Source of the DNA: Physocladia obscura
Taxonomy: Eukaryota; Chytridiomycota; Chytridiomycetes; Chytridiales; Chytriomycetaceae
Reading direction: 5' to 3'
NCBI GenBank assembly: GCA_027596945.1
Contig: JADGJH010001031.1
Location: forward strand, 1-12,399
Length of the DNA stretch: 12,399 bases
Shown here: piece by piece, positions 1-7,893 of the stretch
How the letters are laid out: each line of letters begins with the position of its first letter
How positions within the stretch are numbered: position 1 is the stretch's first letter
The notes under the pieces: generated by a model
Seen by the model: the letters and a program-made list of their open reading frames with translations, nothing else
Database searches by the model: none
What the model was told of the DNA's origin: nothing
Position numbers and translations under genes: made by a program

Positions 1-66
1 TTGAAATTTGAAAAATGTGGGTATTGATCTGTCATCAAATCAGACACAAATATTTATTCCGTTACA
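1..66 (-). mobile_element. Terminal fragment of a Ty3/gypsy LTR (5' end of the LTR), abutting tRNA-Glu
   Basis: This stretch aligns with the last ~74 bp (plus coordinates) of the complete LTR at 8909-9310. It shares an exact 20-base block at its left end (TTGAAATTTGAAAAATGTGG), then GTATTGAT, ATCAG and TTATTCYGTTACA. The second copy carries a 4-bp insertion (ATAA) and differs in the middle. The terminus GTTACA at 61-66 reads TGTAAC on the minus strand, matching the start of the full LTR, so the LTR 5' end faces the tRNA and the element or solo LTR runs left out of the window. Positions 67-71 (CAGTA) are the expected place of one target-site copy, which cannot be checked here. Homology to the second LTR is seen; membership of one family is a firm inference. 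Confidence 0.85.
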
Positions 67-74
67 CAGTAAGC

Positions 75-146
75 TCCTCATTCGTCTAGTGGTTAAGATT
101 CCGCCCTTTCACGGCGGCGACCGGGGTTCAATTCCCCGATGGGGAG
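75..146 (+). tRNA. tRNA-Glu (anticodon TTC)
   Basis: A 72-nt cloverleaf without intron. The acceptor stem TCCTCAT pairs with ATGGGGA (one G-U), with discriminator G146. The anticodon stem CCGCC/GGCGG encloses the loop CTTTCAC, with anticodon TTC at 108-110, which reads GAA (and, with wobble, GAG). The T arm CGGGG-TTCAATT-CCCCG is perfect and contains a B-box (GGTTCAATTCC); the D arm has the usual AGTGGTTAAGA A-box region. No CCA is encoded, as in eukaryotic nuclear tRNA genes. A T4 run follows 2 bp after the 3' end. It looks intact. An LTR terminus lies 8 bp upstream, inside the region where the leader and Pol III start site would be. Confidence 0.97.
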
Positions 147-148
147 TC

Positions 149-152
149 TTTT
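149..152 (+). terminator. Pol III terminator of tRNA-Glu
   Basis: TTTT run 2 bp after the tRNA 3' end. Four Ts are a minimal Pol III terminator. Confidence 0.8.
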
Positions 153-405
153 CGTGTTTGTTTTACATTATTAACTTTTGTTGTAATTTATTTTCGAATT
201 CGTATTGACATTCAAAAGATGAACATACACACAGTTGTATGTAGAGTGGGTTTTTGGGGAAATATTTTTATTGCTAGGAGTTTAGGACTCCAACAGTTTA
301 GACATCCGATTTTGAATATTTCAAAGAGTTATTTAATATCAATAGAACATCCTCGAATTTTTGTCATTTTAGATTTCTTGAGCGCTTTTGATTATCAATA
401 GATTT
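153..405. other. Spacer between the two tRNA genes, no gene recognised
   Basis: AT-rich spacer. Short open frames are present (for example 219-401 plus, 60 codons), but none has recognisable motifs. Unlike almost all sequence right of position 580, it retains several CpG dinucleotides (near 153, 197, 203, 308, 354 and 382). This suggests host sequence that escaped the CpG loss seen elsewhere. Confidence 0.5.
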
Positions 406-431
406 ATATTTTAATATTAATATTAAAATAT
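406..431. repeat. 26-bp perfect AT palindrome upstream of tRNA-Gly
   Basis: Positions 406-431 are fully self-complementary (13 + 13, centre between 418 and 419). The arm is ATATTTTAATATT and every base is A or T. It ends 19 bp before tRNA-Gly. It could extrude as a cruciform, serve as an AT-rich upstream element where TFIIIB binds, or be chance in AT-rich DNA. Confidence 0.8.
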
Positions 432-450
432 GATTGAAAATGCGCTATGT

Positions 451-522
451 GCAGTAGTTGTATAGTGGTTATTATGCCTGCCTTCCAAGCATGCGACCCG
501 GGTTCGAGTCCCGGCTACTGCA
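451..522 (+). tRNA. tRNA-Gly (anticodon TCC)
   Basis: A 72-nt cloverleaf without intron. The acceptor stem GCAGTAG pairs perfectly with CTACTGC, with discriminator A522. The anticodon loop CTTCCAA carries TCC, which decodes GGA (and GGG by wobble). The anticodon stem CCTGC/GCATG has one C-U mismatch. The T arm CCGGG-TTCGAGT-CCCGG is perfect and holds a canonical B-box GGTTCGAGTCC. No CCA is encoded. The one anticodon-stem mismatch is the only sign of divergence; the gene is probably functional. Confidence 0.95.
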
Positions 523-535
523 ATATGAGTAATTA

Positions 536-539
536 TTTT
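536..539 (+). terminator. Pol III terminator of tRNA-Gly
   Basis: TTTT 14 bp after the tRNA 3' end. It is the first T4 run downstream and the likely Pol III stop. Confidence 0.65.
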
Positions 540-860
540 CTGATAGCTGATTGGTGCATTATTGCAAACTCTACGCACTATCTGGAAGCAATTTTTATTT
601 ATTGCTCATTTTATTTAGTTTGAATTCTTAAATCACATAATGTCAGATGAAATTAAACCAAAATTTTTGTACCATAAACTATTTGCTTGTATGAAAAATA
701 TTTTATGCACAAAAGGACAGAACTTGAACATTAACTGCTACCAATAGGTGGTTTGTGCAAGTACACAATCAAACCTAATGCAACTATATGATAATTTAGT
801 GCTTTCATTTTATTGCAGTAAGAAGCTGTAATTTTGTGAATTTTTGTCACCACCAAAATT
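540..860. other. Gene-free AT-rich stretch
   Basis: No open frame, RNA gene or repeat that I recognise. CpG disappears from about position 576 onward, so the transition from the tRNA island to repeat-type sequence lies here. Confidence 0.4.
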
Positions 861-1242
861 GTGAATCAACAGTTATTGTGTTTCCAGCACCAAGTTTCCA
901 TGCATAAAAAAAATGTAGTTGCAAAAAAAATGTTGCAAATCCAGTTGCAAAGTACAGATCACAGTCAATCTGGTGCCAGCACTGCACCAGATGGAATCCA
1001 TGCAAATAATTTAATTACTGCAACTAATATGGTACCAATCCAGGCAATTTTGATGCAACAGGCAAGCACAGAGGTGAGGGCATATTGCCTGTATGCACTA
1101 TTTCCTTGGTATTTCAAAAGCACAGCTGCAGAGGCTCTTTGTCAAGCCATATAGGACTATTTCAAACTGGATTCAACAGTATGAGACTGATCAGTCTCTC
1201 ACTTGCAAGGAAAATGCTGTCATGTACAAAAAATTTGGTTAG
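861..1242 (+). pseudogene. Possible retrotransposon gag remnant (frameshifted)
   Basis: Open from 861 in one frame: 97 codons, rich in Gln, Ser, Thr and Ala (for example QSGASTAPDGIHANN), then AYCLYALFPWYF. That frame stops at 1152-1154. The next frame, open across the same place up to a stop at 1240-1242, reads NWIQQYETDQSLTCKENAVMYKKFG, a Trp- and charge-patterned helix resembling the capsid-like part of some LTR-retrotransposon Gag proteins. What is seen is two overlapping frames that would join by a +1 shift near 1110-1150. The Gag assignment is inference from pattern only; it has no zinc knuckle and no linked pol here. It could also be a chance open frame. It is not clearly part of the minus-strand element at the right end. 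Confidence 0.3.
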
Positions 1243-1589
1243 ATAAGTGTAAATCAATTATAGATCTATATACAAAATAGCCTGTTCTTTTTTTCAAAGA
1301 GAGCAAGCAGCAGTTCAGAAATCAGTTTCACCTGACAATCAGCTGTTGAAGTTTCAGTGACTCTGTGGTGAGGGTTAATGGAATGAAACAAGTAATGTAA
1401 ACAAAAATAAGTAAATAAAATATTTTATTATTATTATTTTGGTCCAAATTAAATAAATAAAAAATAAATAAATGGTTTTTATTATTTTTCAAATTGCCCA
1501 GTAAATTTTTCAAAGGCAACAAACTGCAAATGGCAGAAATCTGCTGCTGCAGTGCAAAACAAGCAGTGCAACATCAGCACTCAATCTGC
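1243..1589. repeat. AT-rich stretch with TAAA/TTA microsatellite tracts
   Basis: No gene recognised. Positions about 1401-1474 are runs of imperfect AAATA and TTA units broken only by GGTCC. Such tracts are typical of the tails and ends of decayed elements, but no specific element boundary can be assigned. Confidence 0.5.
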
Positions 1590-2140
1590 AGGAGGCAGCA
1601 CTGATGTGCCCAACACCAGGCACCTATCAAGCAACGGCCCTGCTGCTCCTGTTGGGTTTTCTGCTGTTTTTATGCAATAAAATCCAATTAATTAAGATTT
1701 ATTATTTGAAAACAAAACAAAACAAACAAAATGGCCACATGACATCAGCGTTTACCCATGAAGATTGATTTTGATTTGCACAGTGTGAGAATATCCATCA
1801 GGCGATGGAACTGGCTGCATCTGTTGTTTGTCTGTGTTTATTTAAAATAAAAATCTAAATTTATTATTAAAACAGAACAAAACAAAAACAAGAACAGCTG
1901 AGATGCATTGGCGTTTACCCACAAGGATTGATGCTGATGCATGCAGCATGCAGATATCCATCAGGTGATGGAGTCAGCTGTGGCTGCTGTGTTTTTGCTT
2001 TGTATTTATTTAAATAAAATCAGTTTTATTAAATTAAAAAACAAACTGATTGTCAGTGCCAGGTGCATGCCCAGATTCCACCAGCAGATTCAGTCTGCAG
2101 CTTGCAAGAGCTGTGTTTTAGCAGACTGTACCTTTGAAAA
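1590..2140. repeat. Array of diverged ~163-bp tandem repeats
   Basis: The clearest pair starts with GCGTTTACCC at 1748 and 1911 (163 bp apart), followed by GATTGATxxTGAT and by ATATCCATCAGGYGATGG at 1791 and 1954 (also 163 bp apart). Each then has a CTG-rich piece, a TTTATTTAAA piece (1837, 2005) and an AAAACAAA-type tail. A further diverged copy without the GCGTTTACCC head is visible to the left (about 1590-1747), and a partial one to the right (about 2074-2140, CAGATTCCACCAGCAGATTC). Copies differ by many substitutions and small indels, so the array is old. The 1941-2144 plus open frame is a by-product of the repeat, not a gene. Confidence 0.65.
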
Positions 2141-2155
2141 ATAAAAATAAAAAGA

Positions 2156-2222
2156 ACATTGGTAACAGATGGCTCAGATGAGGGATTGACATTGGTAAAA
2201 GATAGCTCCAATCACTCATCTG
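2156..2222. repeat. Composite direct/inverted repeat (R-P-R-P')
   Basis: A 20-base direct repeat (ACATTGGTAACAGATGGCTC at 2156-2175, second copy at 2189-2208 with 2 differences) alternates with an inverted pair: CAGATGAGGGATTG at 2175-2188 and its near-complement CAATCACTCATCTG at 2209-2222 (one mismatch in 14). The inverted pair could form a hairpin with the second R copy as its loop. Confidence 0.75.
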
Positions 2223-2853
2223 GGTCATCTTATGTGAGGACATGGCTTGCATAGTAGACCAAAGTAGAGAGCGGGAGCAATCCTAGCTGGTGCAGCATTG
2301 TTGGCAACATTTTGGGTCCAACTGTTTGTTTCATTAATTATTTTTCAAAATGAAAAAAATTTTGTTGCAACCAGTCAGCCAACTACAGGCACCAGTACCA
2401 AGCACAAGCAAGCAAAGGCAGCCTAGCCCCATCAGTTCTTGACCCAATGGTTTTAAGTGTGTCAGTGTCCATGACAGAAAGAATTTAATTTGCATTGTGT
2501 AAAATAAAGTTGATTTTCAATATAGACCTTAAGCTGCTACATTTTAAAACGCTGATAATGACAACAAGGTGCTGAAAAAACCAACCATACATGTTTACTG
2601 CTGACTGCATTACATGCTGACACAACCAGTTTGTGACAGCAAAAGCAGCAGTACAAGACTGGCTCCTTATTTTGGGAATTTGGGCTGTTTTTTGGATCTT
2701 TTCTAAAGAAAGCAAAAAGAAACAAATAAAGGGATCCCAAAGTGTGAAGTCAATCAATCAAAACAAAATCATAGGAAATTTGAAATGAACTGATTAGACA
2801 TGAAAAAAAACTATAAGATGGCTGTTGGACTTTGACTTTTGAAAGCATTCTAA
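2223..2853. other. Gene-free stretch
   Basis: No supported gene. Minus-strand frames at 2485-2757 and 2537-2740 overlap each other and show no motif. The last CpG before a long CpG-free run is at 2550-2551. The left end of the Tc1-like element probably lies in 2700-2870, but I found no convincing terminal inverted repeat. Confidence 0.4.
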
Positions 2854-3656
2854 AATAAAAAACTCTCTACCCAAAAACTACTATCAAGCTTAAGGCTCAC
2901 AACAACTCTCCTTACAACTCAAAAACCAACATCAGCACTTCCACAATTTCAATTATATTACATTCTGCAAACCATTCAAATTTCATCAAAAGACTTTGTT
3001 CAATTTGCTCTGAAACTCCATAGTTTCAATTGGCAACTGGGAAATCTTGTTTTTTTGGATGAAGTTTTGTTTGATAACAGAGATATGCTCTGCCAGAGAG
3101 GCTTTGGGATTCATGAACAAGCTCTAGTTTATTGCAGCAAATATATTCAAAACCAAGAATATTTTTACTCTGTTTCATTGGGCTGAAAGGTTTTTTTGAA
3201 GTGTTTTCAACAGAAAGAACATTCACAAGAGCAAAATTTGCTGAATTTTGCATTGAGTTTGCAAAGTCAGCTAAGATCTTTCAGTTTCCAGGTCCACACT
3301 CACTTTGGATATTAGATGGTGCACAGATCCATTGTGATACTAACATTATGTACAGTTTGCAACTTATGGGAATTATTGTGATATTCATTCCAGCCTATTG
3401 TCCATTTTTCAATTCAATAGAGCTTGTTTTTGGGGCTATGAAGGCAAAATTGCAATCTGTATATATTAAGGACTCTAAGAAAGATATTCTTTTTATTGTG
3501 AGTAAAGTTTTAATGCTGCTTCAGAAATTGTCATTTGAAAGATATTTTAGGAAGTATGGGTACACTTGTAATGGCTTTGCCCCTGCAGTAGAATTCTCTC
3601 TTGATATTAAAAATTGTGGATATGATGAATACACTCAAAAAATTTTATTATATTAA
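2854..3656 (+). pseudogene. Tc1/mariner-type (DDE_3, DD34E) transposase remnant, frameshifted
   Basis: A cut-and-paste transposase relic in two frames. Frame A, open from after the stop at 2851-2853 to about 3155, carries a decayed HTH-tail region and then LVFLDEVLFDNRDML with the first catalytic Asp at 3058-3060. Frame B, open 3132-3656, continues with a core strand (LLCFIGLKGFFEVF), the second catalytic Asp in WILDGAQIHCD (3315-3317), then AYCPFFNSIE with the catalytic Glu at 3420-3422. Asp2 and Glu are separated by 34 residues, the DD34E spacing of Tc1-like elements. The two frames overlap, so one indel between about 3125 and 3160 breaks the gene. The N-terminal DNA-binding domain is short or missing and no start codon is convincing. 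All three catalytic acids survive. The stop is TAA at 3654-3656. Family assignment rests on motif order and spacing. Confidence 0.85.
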
Positions 3657-3664
3657 TGGTTATA

Positions 3665-3985
3665 TCAATGGTTCAGATCCAAAAAATTCTGGACATTTAA
3701 AAGAGCATTTGCTGCCAAACTATGGAAATGTGCTTGAAAAGCAATCACATTATCCTGAATAATACTGTAAGATATGTTCAAATTCTCTATAATTGAATTT
3801 GTATGTTCCTCCAATTCTTGAAATGATTGCTTAATAGCAGTATTTAAAGTTGTCACTTGAGCAAACATCCTCCTCTTCTTGCCTAATGCAACTTCAAAAC
3901 TTCTCCTTTGGGATTCTTGAATCAACATTGTATTTGCAGCAACTGTGAGATTCTCACATGATGGTTGAGTTTGTTCAAAACTCAT
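3665..3985 (-). CDS. Hypothetical 106-residue protein with predicted coiled coil
   Basis: An uninterrupted frame from ATG at 3985 to a stop at 3665-3667, with an in-frame stop shortly upstream of the ATG. It lies tail-to-tail with the transposase remnant, only 8 bp apart. Residues about 35-80 are heptad-like and rich in Leu, Ile, Glu and Asn (VTTLNTAIKQSFQELEEH, then SIIENLNISYSIIQDN), suggesting one or two helices or a coiled coil. A basic patch GKKRR lies near residue 36. There is no signal peptide, membrane segment or domain I recognise. It could be a surviving C-terminal exon of a host or transposon gene, an accessory ORF of the neighbouring DNA element, or a chance frame in AT-rich DNA. 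The region has no CpG at all, like the transposon sequence beside it. Confidence 0.3.
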   Translation of the reverse strand: MSFEQTQPSCENLTVAANTMLIQESQRRSFEVALGKKRRMFAQVTTLNTAIKQSFQELEEHTNSIIENLNISYSIIQDNVIAFQAHFHSLAANALLNVQNFLDLNH

Positions 3986-4962
3986 TGACTTTATCTAATA
4001 ATTATCTTTGTAAATATTTATTTATTATTTTGTAAATATTTTGTTTATTTATATTCTGTATATAATTTTATTTATTTATTGGTTGTCTGTTTGTTTGGTT
4101 CTTTTTGATTATTCATGTTTTGGGTTTTCTTATTAATTTGTTTTGTTTCTCTTTGGGTTTTGAAGTTGAATTAATAAATTGAAGATGTTCTGAAAAACAG
4201 CATGTTGTTTGCAGGATGCAAACAGCTCTGCAAGACCAGCGGTGCATCAAGCTCAACTGGTGTCTCTGCGCCACTGCAGGTCTTCCACAATGAGAATGAC
4301 ACTTGGGGCTGTTGTATTGGACTCACAGCAGCCCAAGAGATAAGTGCCAACCTTTTCTTTACACTTCTTCCATCCCCTGCCTTGCATGACACTTGGGACA
4401 GATCTAGCAATCCTGTGGAATGAGTTAGTGGATATCTTTTTTAGTGCACCATCCCCTGAATGGTGTATTCTCCAGGACTAGGAGGCATCAGTATTGCCAG
4501 AAATGGAGTGGACTGCCTGATGATTAGACCAGCAAATACAAGCTAGCTTGCAAAGAGAAGTTTACCCCCAGGTGACAGGACACAGTTGGGCAACCAGGGC
4601 AATGGGTGATGAGGCAACTCTAGATGCTGGCATTGACAGAGTGCAGCCTGGGTGTAAAGAGAAGGATTTTTGTTGCTGGTGGTGCCAAAGTATCTTAATG
4701 GAAAAATGAGAAAACATTGTGTTTGTATTTATTAACCATACTTACCTGCTTCTATTTATTCTATCTATTTTATTTATCTCCAGAGCATGAAGGATGCTGC
4801 TTGGCTATTCTCAGGATCTAGCCAGGGTTCAGACATTTCCTGAGTTCATTTTGGACCTATTCCCATTGTTTTGCTGTGGCAAGTTTCAATTATTTACTGT
4901 AGATGTTATAGGATCAATGACTCTCTACTGTTTACCAGCTTTGGCTGATGCCAAATTTTGCA
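3986..4962. other. AT-rich tract then gene-free stretch
   Basis: Positions about 4009-4085 are nearly pure A/T with TTTATTTA units. Positions 4171-4423 hold open frames on both strands (plus 4202-4423, minus 4171-4410) that shadow each other and have no motif. This part is richer in G+C than its surroundings and has two CpGs (4240, 4268). The remainder has no recognisable gene. Confidence 0.4.
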
Positions 4963-5036
4963 GATGAACCAGCCTTGAGTTGATGACCTGGCTTTGAGCT
5001 GATGACCAAGCTTTGCTTGATGATCTTGCAGCTGCA
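4963..5036. repeat. Short ~19-bp minisatellite
   Basis: Four imperfect head-to-tail units start with GATGA: GATGAACCAGCCTTGAGTT, GATGACCTGGCTTTGAGCT, GATGACCAAGCTTTGCTT, and GATGATCTTGCAGCTG (partial). A further related piece (AGCTTTGGCTGATGCC) lies just upstream at about 4938-4953. The unit length is not a multiple of three, so it is not a coding repeat. Confidence 0.65.
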
Positions 5037-6177
5037 ATGAGTGAGGACAGGAAGAACACAACACAACAGGTCAAAATTAATCAATCAATTGGTGAGGAGA
5101 GGGTACCTAAATTCTGCAGTCAAGGTCATGTGCCTTTCTTCAAGCCATCTCTGTTGCCCACATTTGCCAATGAATGTCCATGGCCTCAAAGTGATTCTGA
5201 TGAGCCTCTTTCAAACAATCAACAATAGTATAAATTGAAGCCTGGTTCTCAGCTTCTGCATAGTCAGCTTGTATTGGTTCAATCAGAGACTTTTTGATTC
5301 CTTGAAAGTAGTAGAATTAGTCATGTTCAGAGAATAGTGGCAGATGGCCATCGAAAGGCTTTTTTGAGAGATGGCAGACAGAACCTTCTTTGAACCAATT
5401 CCAGAAAGTCTATGTGATTGCTTGCCTGGTCCTTCTTTGAAAGTGACAAATTAGTTAATATTGTTGACATCTTGCATGACTTTCAGGGACCATGGATATG
5501 TCATATCTGGTATTAGAACAAATGACATTGATTGCAGTGAAGTCACACAATATTCCAGAGTTTTGGACCAATATTGTTGACCAAACATGACAGTTCCAGA
5601 CCTACAAGCTTATTATTCTTTCTTTGTCCTTTAAAATTGCTTATATAGCAACCGCTTAATATCATTAACAGTAAAATTCAAAAATTATTGCTGCAACTCA
5701 GATTAACTGCTTGAGCTCAATTGTAGTTGACAATCAGTGCTAAGATCAATTGCAGTGCCAGAATTGCTGCTGGCTGATGGTTTTGTTATTGCAAGAATGT
5801 TTTTGGAACTGGTTTATTTTTTACAGAAATGGAAATTTTGTGCTAGAATAATATATCAAAAAAATTCACATTTTTGAGAAGAATATATAACAGAAAAAAA
5901 AAAGTAAATATGTTTAAATAGACTACATGTATATAATTTCTTGCAAAAAAGAAATTATAGATATCATATGGAACAAAGAAGTTAATTGCTAATTTTTTCA
6001 AGCCTATTGTTGGACAGACATTACTTTTCAAGCACAATTTGAAGACTGAAATTTGCTTACTGTATTAAACTAAATAAAAGTATCAATTCAAACTTAAAAT
6101 TGCATATTGCTATTTTTCATTACAAACATGAAGCCAAGTGATGGAATCCAAATAATAATAATAAAATAAATAAATAA
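5037..6177. other. Gene-free stretch, (AAT)n/(AAAT)n microsatellite at its right end
   Basis: Two overlapping plus frames (5013-5228 and 5041-5238) and a minus frame (5843-6037) show no motif and are probably chance. A CTTCTTTGAA duplication (about 5380 and 5430) is too short to define an element. Positions 6151-6176 are an AAT/AAAT microsatellite. Confidence 0.4.
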
Positions 6178-6534
6178 CAAAACCTCAAGAACTACACTTT
6201 AAATCTGGTGGAAATAGAACTAAGCATAAAAATTGAGGGCACAAACACTGTTGTATGCAAATGCAGGAAAGGTGTAAGGAGCATAAATAGCAATTTGGAT
6301 GCCAGATTCAGCAAGCACCTCAACTACATTCATGCCAACTGGCTCTCACAACACTGACAGCACTGCAATTACTACATTTGTGCATTTTCATCCACTCAAC
6401 TACAGTTCACATATGCAGCAGCATTGCCCATTAGTGAAGTAAAATGGAAATAGAAGAATGGGAACAGGCATAAGGTTTTGGCAAGTTGTAGAAGAAAAGT
6501 AATAGAAAGGTTGCTGGTTGCTGAATCAGCTTGA
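6178..6534 (+). pseudogene. Stop-interrupted Cys/His-rich coding remnant (zinc-finger-like)
   Basis: One frame of 118 codons between a stop at 6175-6177 and a stop at 6532-6534, interrupted by only two stops (TGA 6355-6357, TAG 6451-6453). The first part reads TNTVVCKCRKG, then FSKHLNYIHANW, so two Cys are followed by a His-x4-His-type pair and a Trp. This recalls BED-like or other transposase zinc fingers, but the Cys spacing (C-x-C rather than C-x2-C) does not match BED. After the TGA the same frame continues protein-like (QHCNYYICAF, then basic RRKVIERLL). The open frame and stops are seen; a transposase DNA-binding origin is a guess. There is no ATG at its start. Confidence 0.3.
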
Positions 6535-7678
6535 GTCAACTAATTCAAAAAATACTTTATATCTCAGAACTAAATATAGTCAAAGCTTAATGTTTAATAC
6601 TTAATAAAGAGTCTGTTTTCTTTAAAATCATCAATAATAAAATAAAGGAAAGTGTAGGATTTAAATAGTTTTGCAATAGAAAAAAAAAGAATAATAAAGA
6701 ATAAATGACACTTCAAAAGAAAAAGGTTTGAATGCAATTGAAAAGCAGTTGGAAATTGCTTAAATTGTTTTTGAATACTAAAGAAAGTTGAGATTATTCT
6801 AAAAATTCTTGTAAAAAATTAGATTGAAAATCTAATTCATATCAATTAGAGAAAGGGTATCCCATTTATTCCATTCCATTGTACACTTATTTCCATCTAT
6901 CTGCCCTATTACCTTTCATTCATGATGCAATTAGGCTTGAAATAACTCTCAAATAACTCAGCATTCTCAAAACTCAGTCAAAATCTGTTGCCGTGGATAA
7001 AACATGTGCTTTTTGCCAACAAGGACCAATTATAAACAGACATGTAAAACTTGGAATCACTTTCAGCCCTATTTTATTATAGTTTTTTAATATTTTTTAT
7101 TAGTTTTGTGATGAATTATTTGCAGCATTTTTATGCTGTCATCCCTTTGATGTACTTGAAATAAATATTTGCCATCACTTAATTGCACTTGCAATACACC
7201 TCTTTGTTGCCTGTTTGCTTGACAATCTGGCCTTATTTTAATCAGCCAAACACCTGACTGTAGTAACTAAGAAAAGTTGCAACTGCTGGAAAAAGCACCT
7301 GCAACACAAATTTTTGTCACTTGCACTTGCATGGCTGCTTTAGTTTTTCATAGCCTATTGATATTAATTGTGCACTCATAATATTCTGTCTATATGGCTT
7401 GTAATAAACAGAATTGCTTAATTTTTCAGTAAGCAAGTATCCAACTTGCACACAAAACTTCCACAGTAGTAAAAAATATGCTTGAGCAAGCTTCAAAAGT
7501 CATTTGTTGGTTGCCAACTCCTTTAATTGCTCTCTTCATAATTTTATTAAAATAATAAAATAATGCAAGTTGTTGAAAACCAGTTTTGAGCCAGAACCAA
7601 ATATTTTGTCTTTGTTTTCTGTATTTTCTGACTCACCTTGGTTTCAGGAATTCATTGTAAATCTGAAAATTTGGGTAC
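6535..7678. other. Gene-free AT-rich stretch
   Basis: No gene recognised. It contains no CpG except one at 6992. Around 6970-7080 a short plus frame reads KTCAFCQQGPIINRHVK, which has a C-x2-C but is too short to call. A small A/T hairpin (ATTTTATT at 7541-7548, AATAAAAT at 7554-7561) is present. Confidence 0.4.
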
Positions 7679-7893
7679 TTGTTGTTGTAACTTCTGTAAT
7701 TGTAATTTTTCTTTTTGCCCTTGCTTGCTTTGCAATACTTATTGTTATTACTGCCACCACTTCTGTTGCTCTGTTGTTTTTTTTGTCATCATTGCCATTG
7801 CTGCCACTATTGCTGTTATGTTGCTGTCCCTATTGCAGTCACAGTTTCTGTCACTGCTGTTGCCATTTTGATTGCAGTTGTATTGATAACCTG
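7679..7893. repeat. 3-bp-periodic low-complexity tract
   Basis: About 215 bp of purine-pyrimidine-N triplets (GTT, ATT, GCC, ACT, GCT and relatives). It reads as a Val/Ile/Ala/Thr/Leu string in one plus frame to about 7770, then, after a T8 run at about 7777-7784, in another (VAVPIAVTVSVTAVAIL). The minus strand reads Asn/Asp/Ser/Cys-rich. Open frames at 7570-7908, 7638-7871 and 7715-7963 (plus) and 7748-7954 (minus) are all products of this composition. It is most simply an old trinucleotide-type expansion; a shifted membrane-protein relic is less likely. Confidence 0.5.

Noticed and set aside
1393..1480. CRISPR-like or regulatory array
   Set aside because: Simple AAATA/TTA microsatellite runs without spacers; eukaryotic context.
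2700..4200. Terminal inverted repeats of the Tc1-like element
   Set aside because: Compared flanks by eye; only short A/T-rich matches such as CAAAACAAAA, not convincing.
4171..4423. Opposed frames of 73 and 79 codons
   Set aside because: Mutual shadows; no domain, no supporting context.
4740..4785. Splice-like signals (minus-strand GCAG/GTAAGTATG near 4741-4753; plus-strand pyrimidine tract with CTCCAG near 4780)
   Set aside because: On opposite strands and not flanked by coding exons; expected by chance.
5013..5238. Two overlapping plus-strand frames of 65-71 codons
   Set aside because: Overlap each other in different frames, start in a minisatellite, and show no recognisable motif.
5270..5290. 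B-box-like GGTTCAATCAG, possible SINE or tRNA relic
   Set aside because: No A-box at the right distance, no cloverleaf, and the 3' half of the B-box is off consensus.
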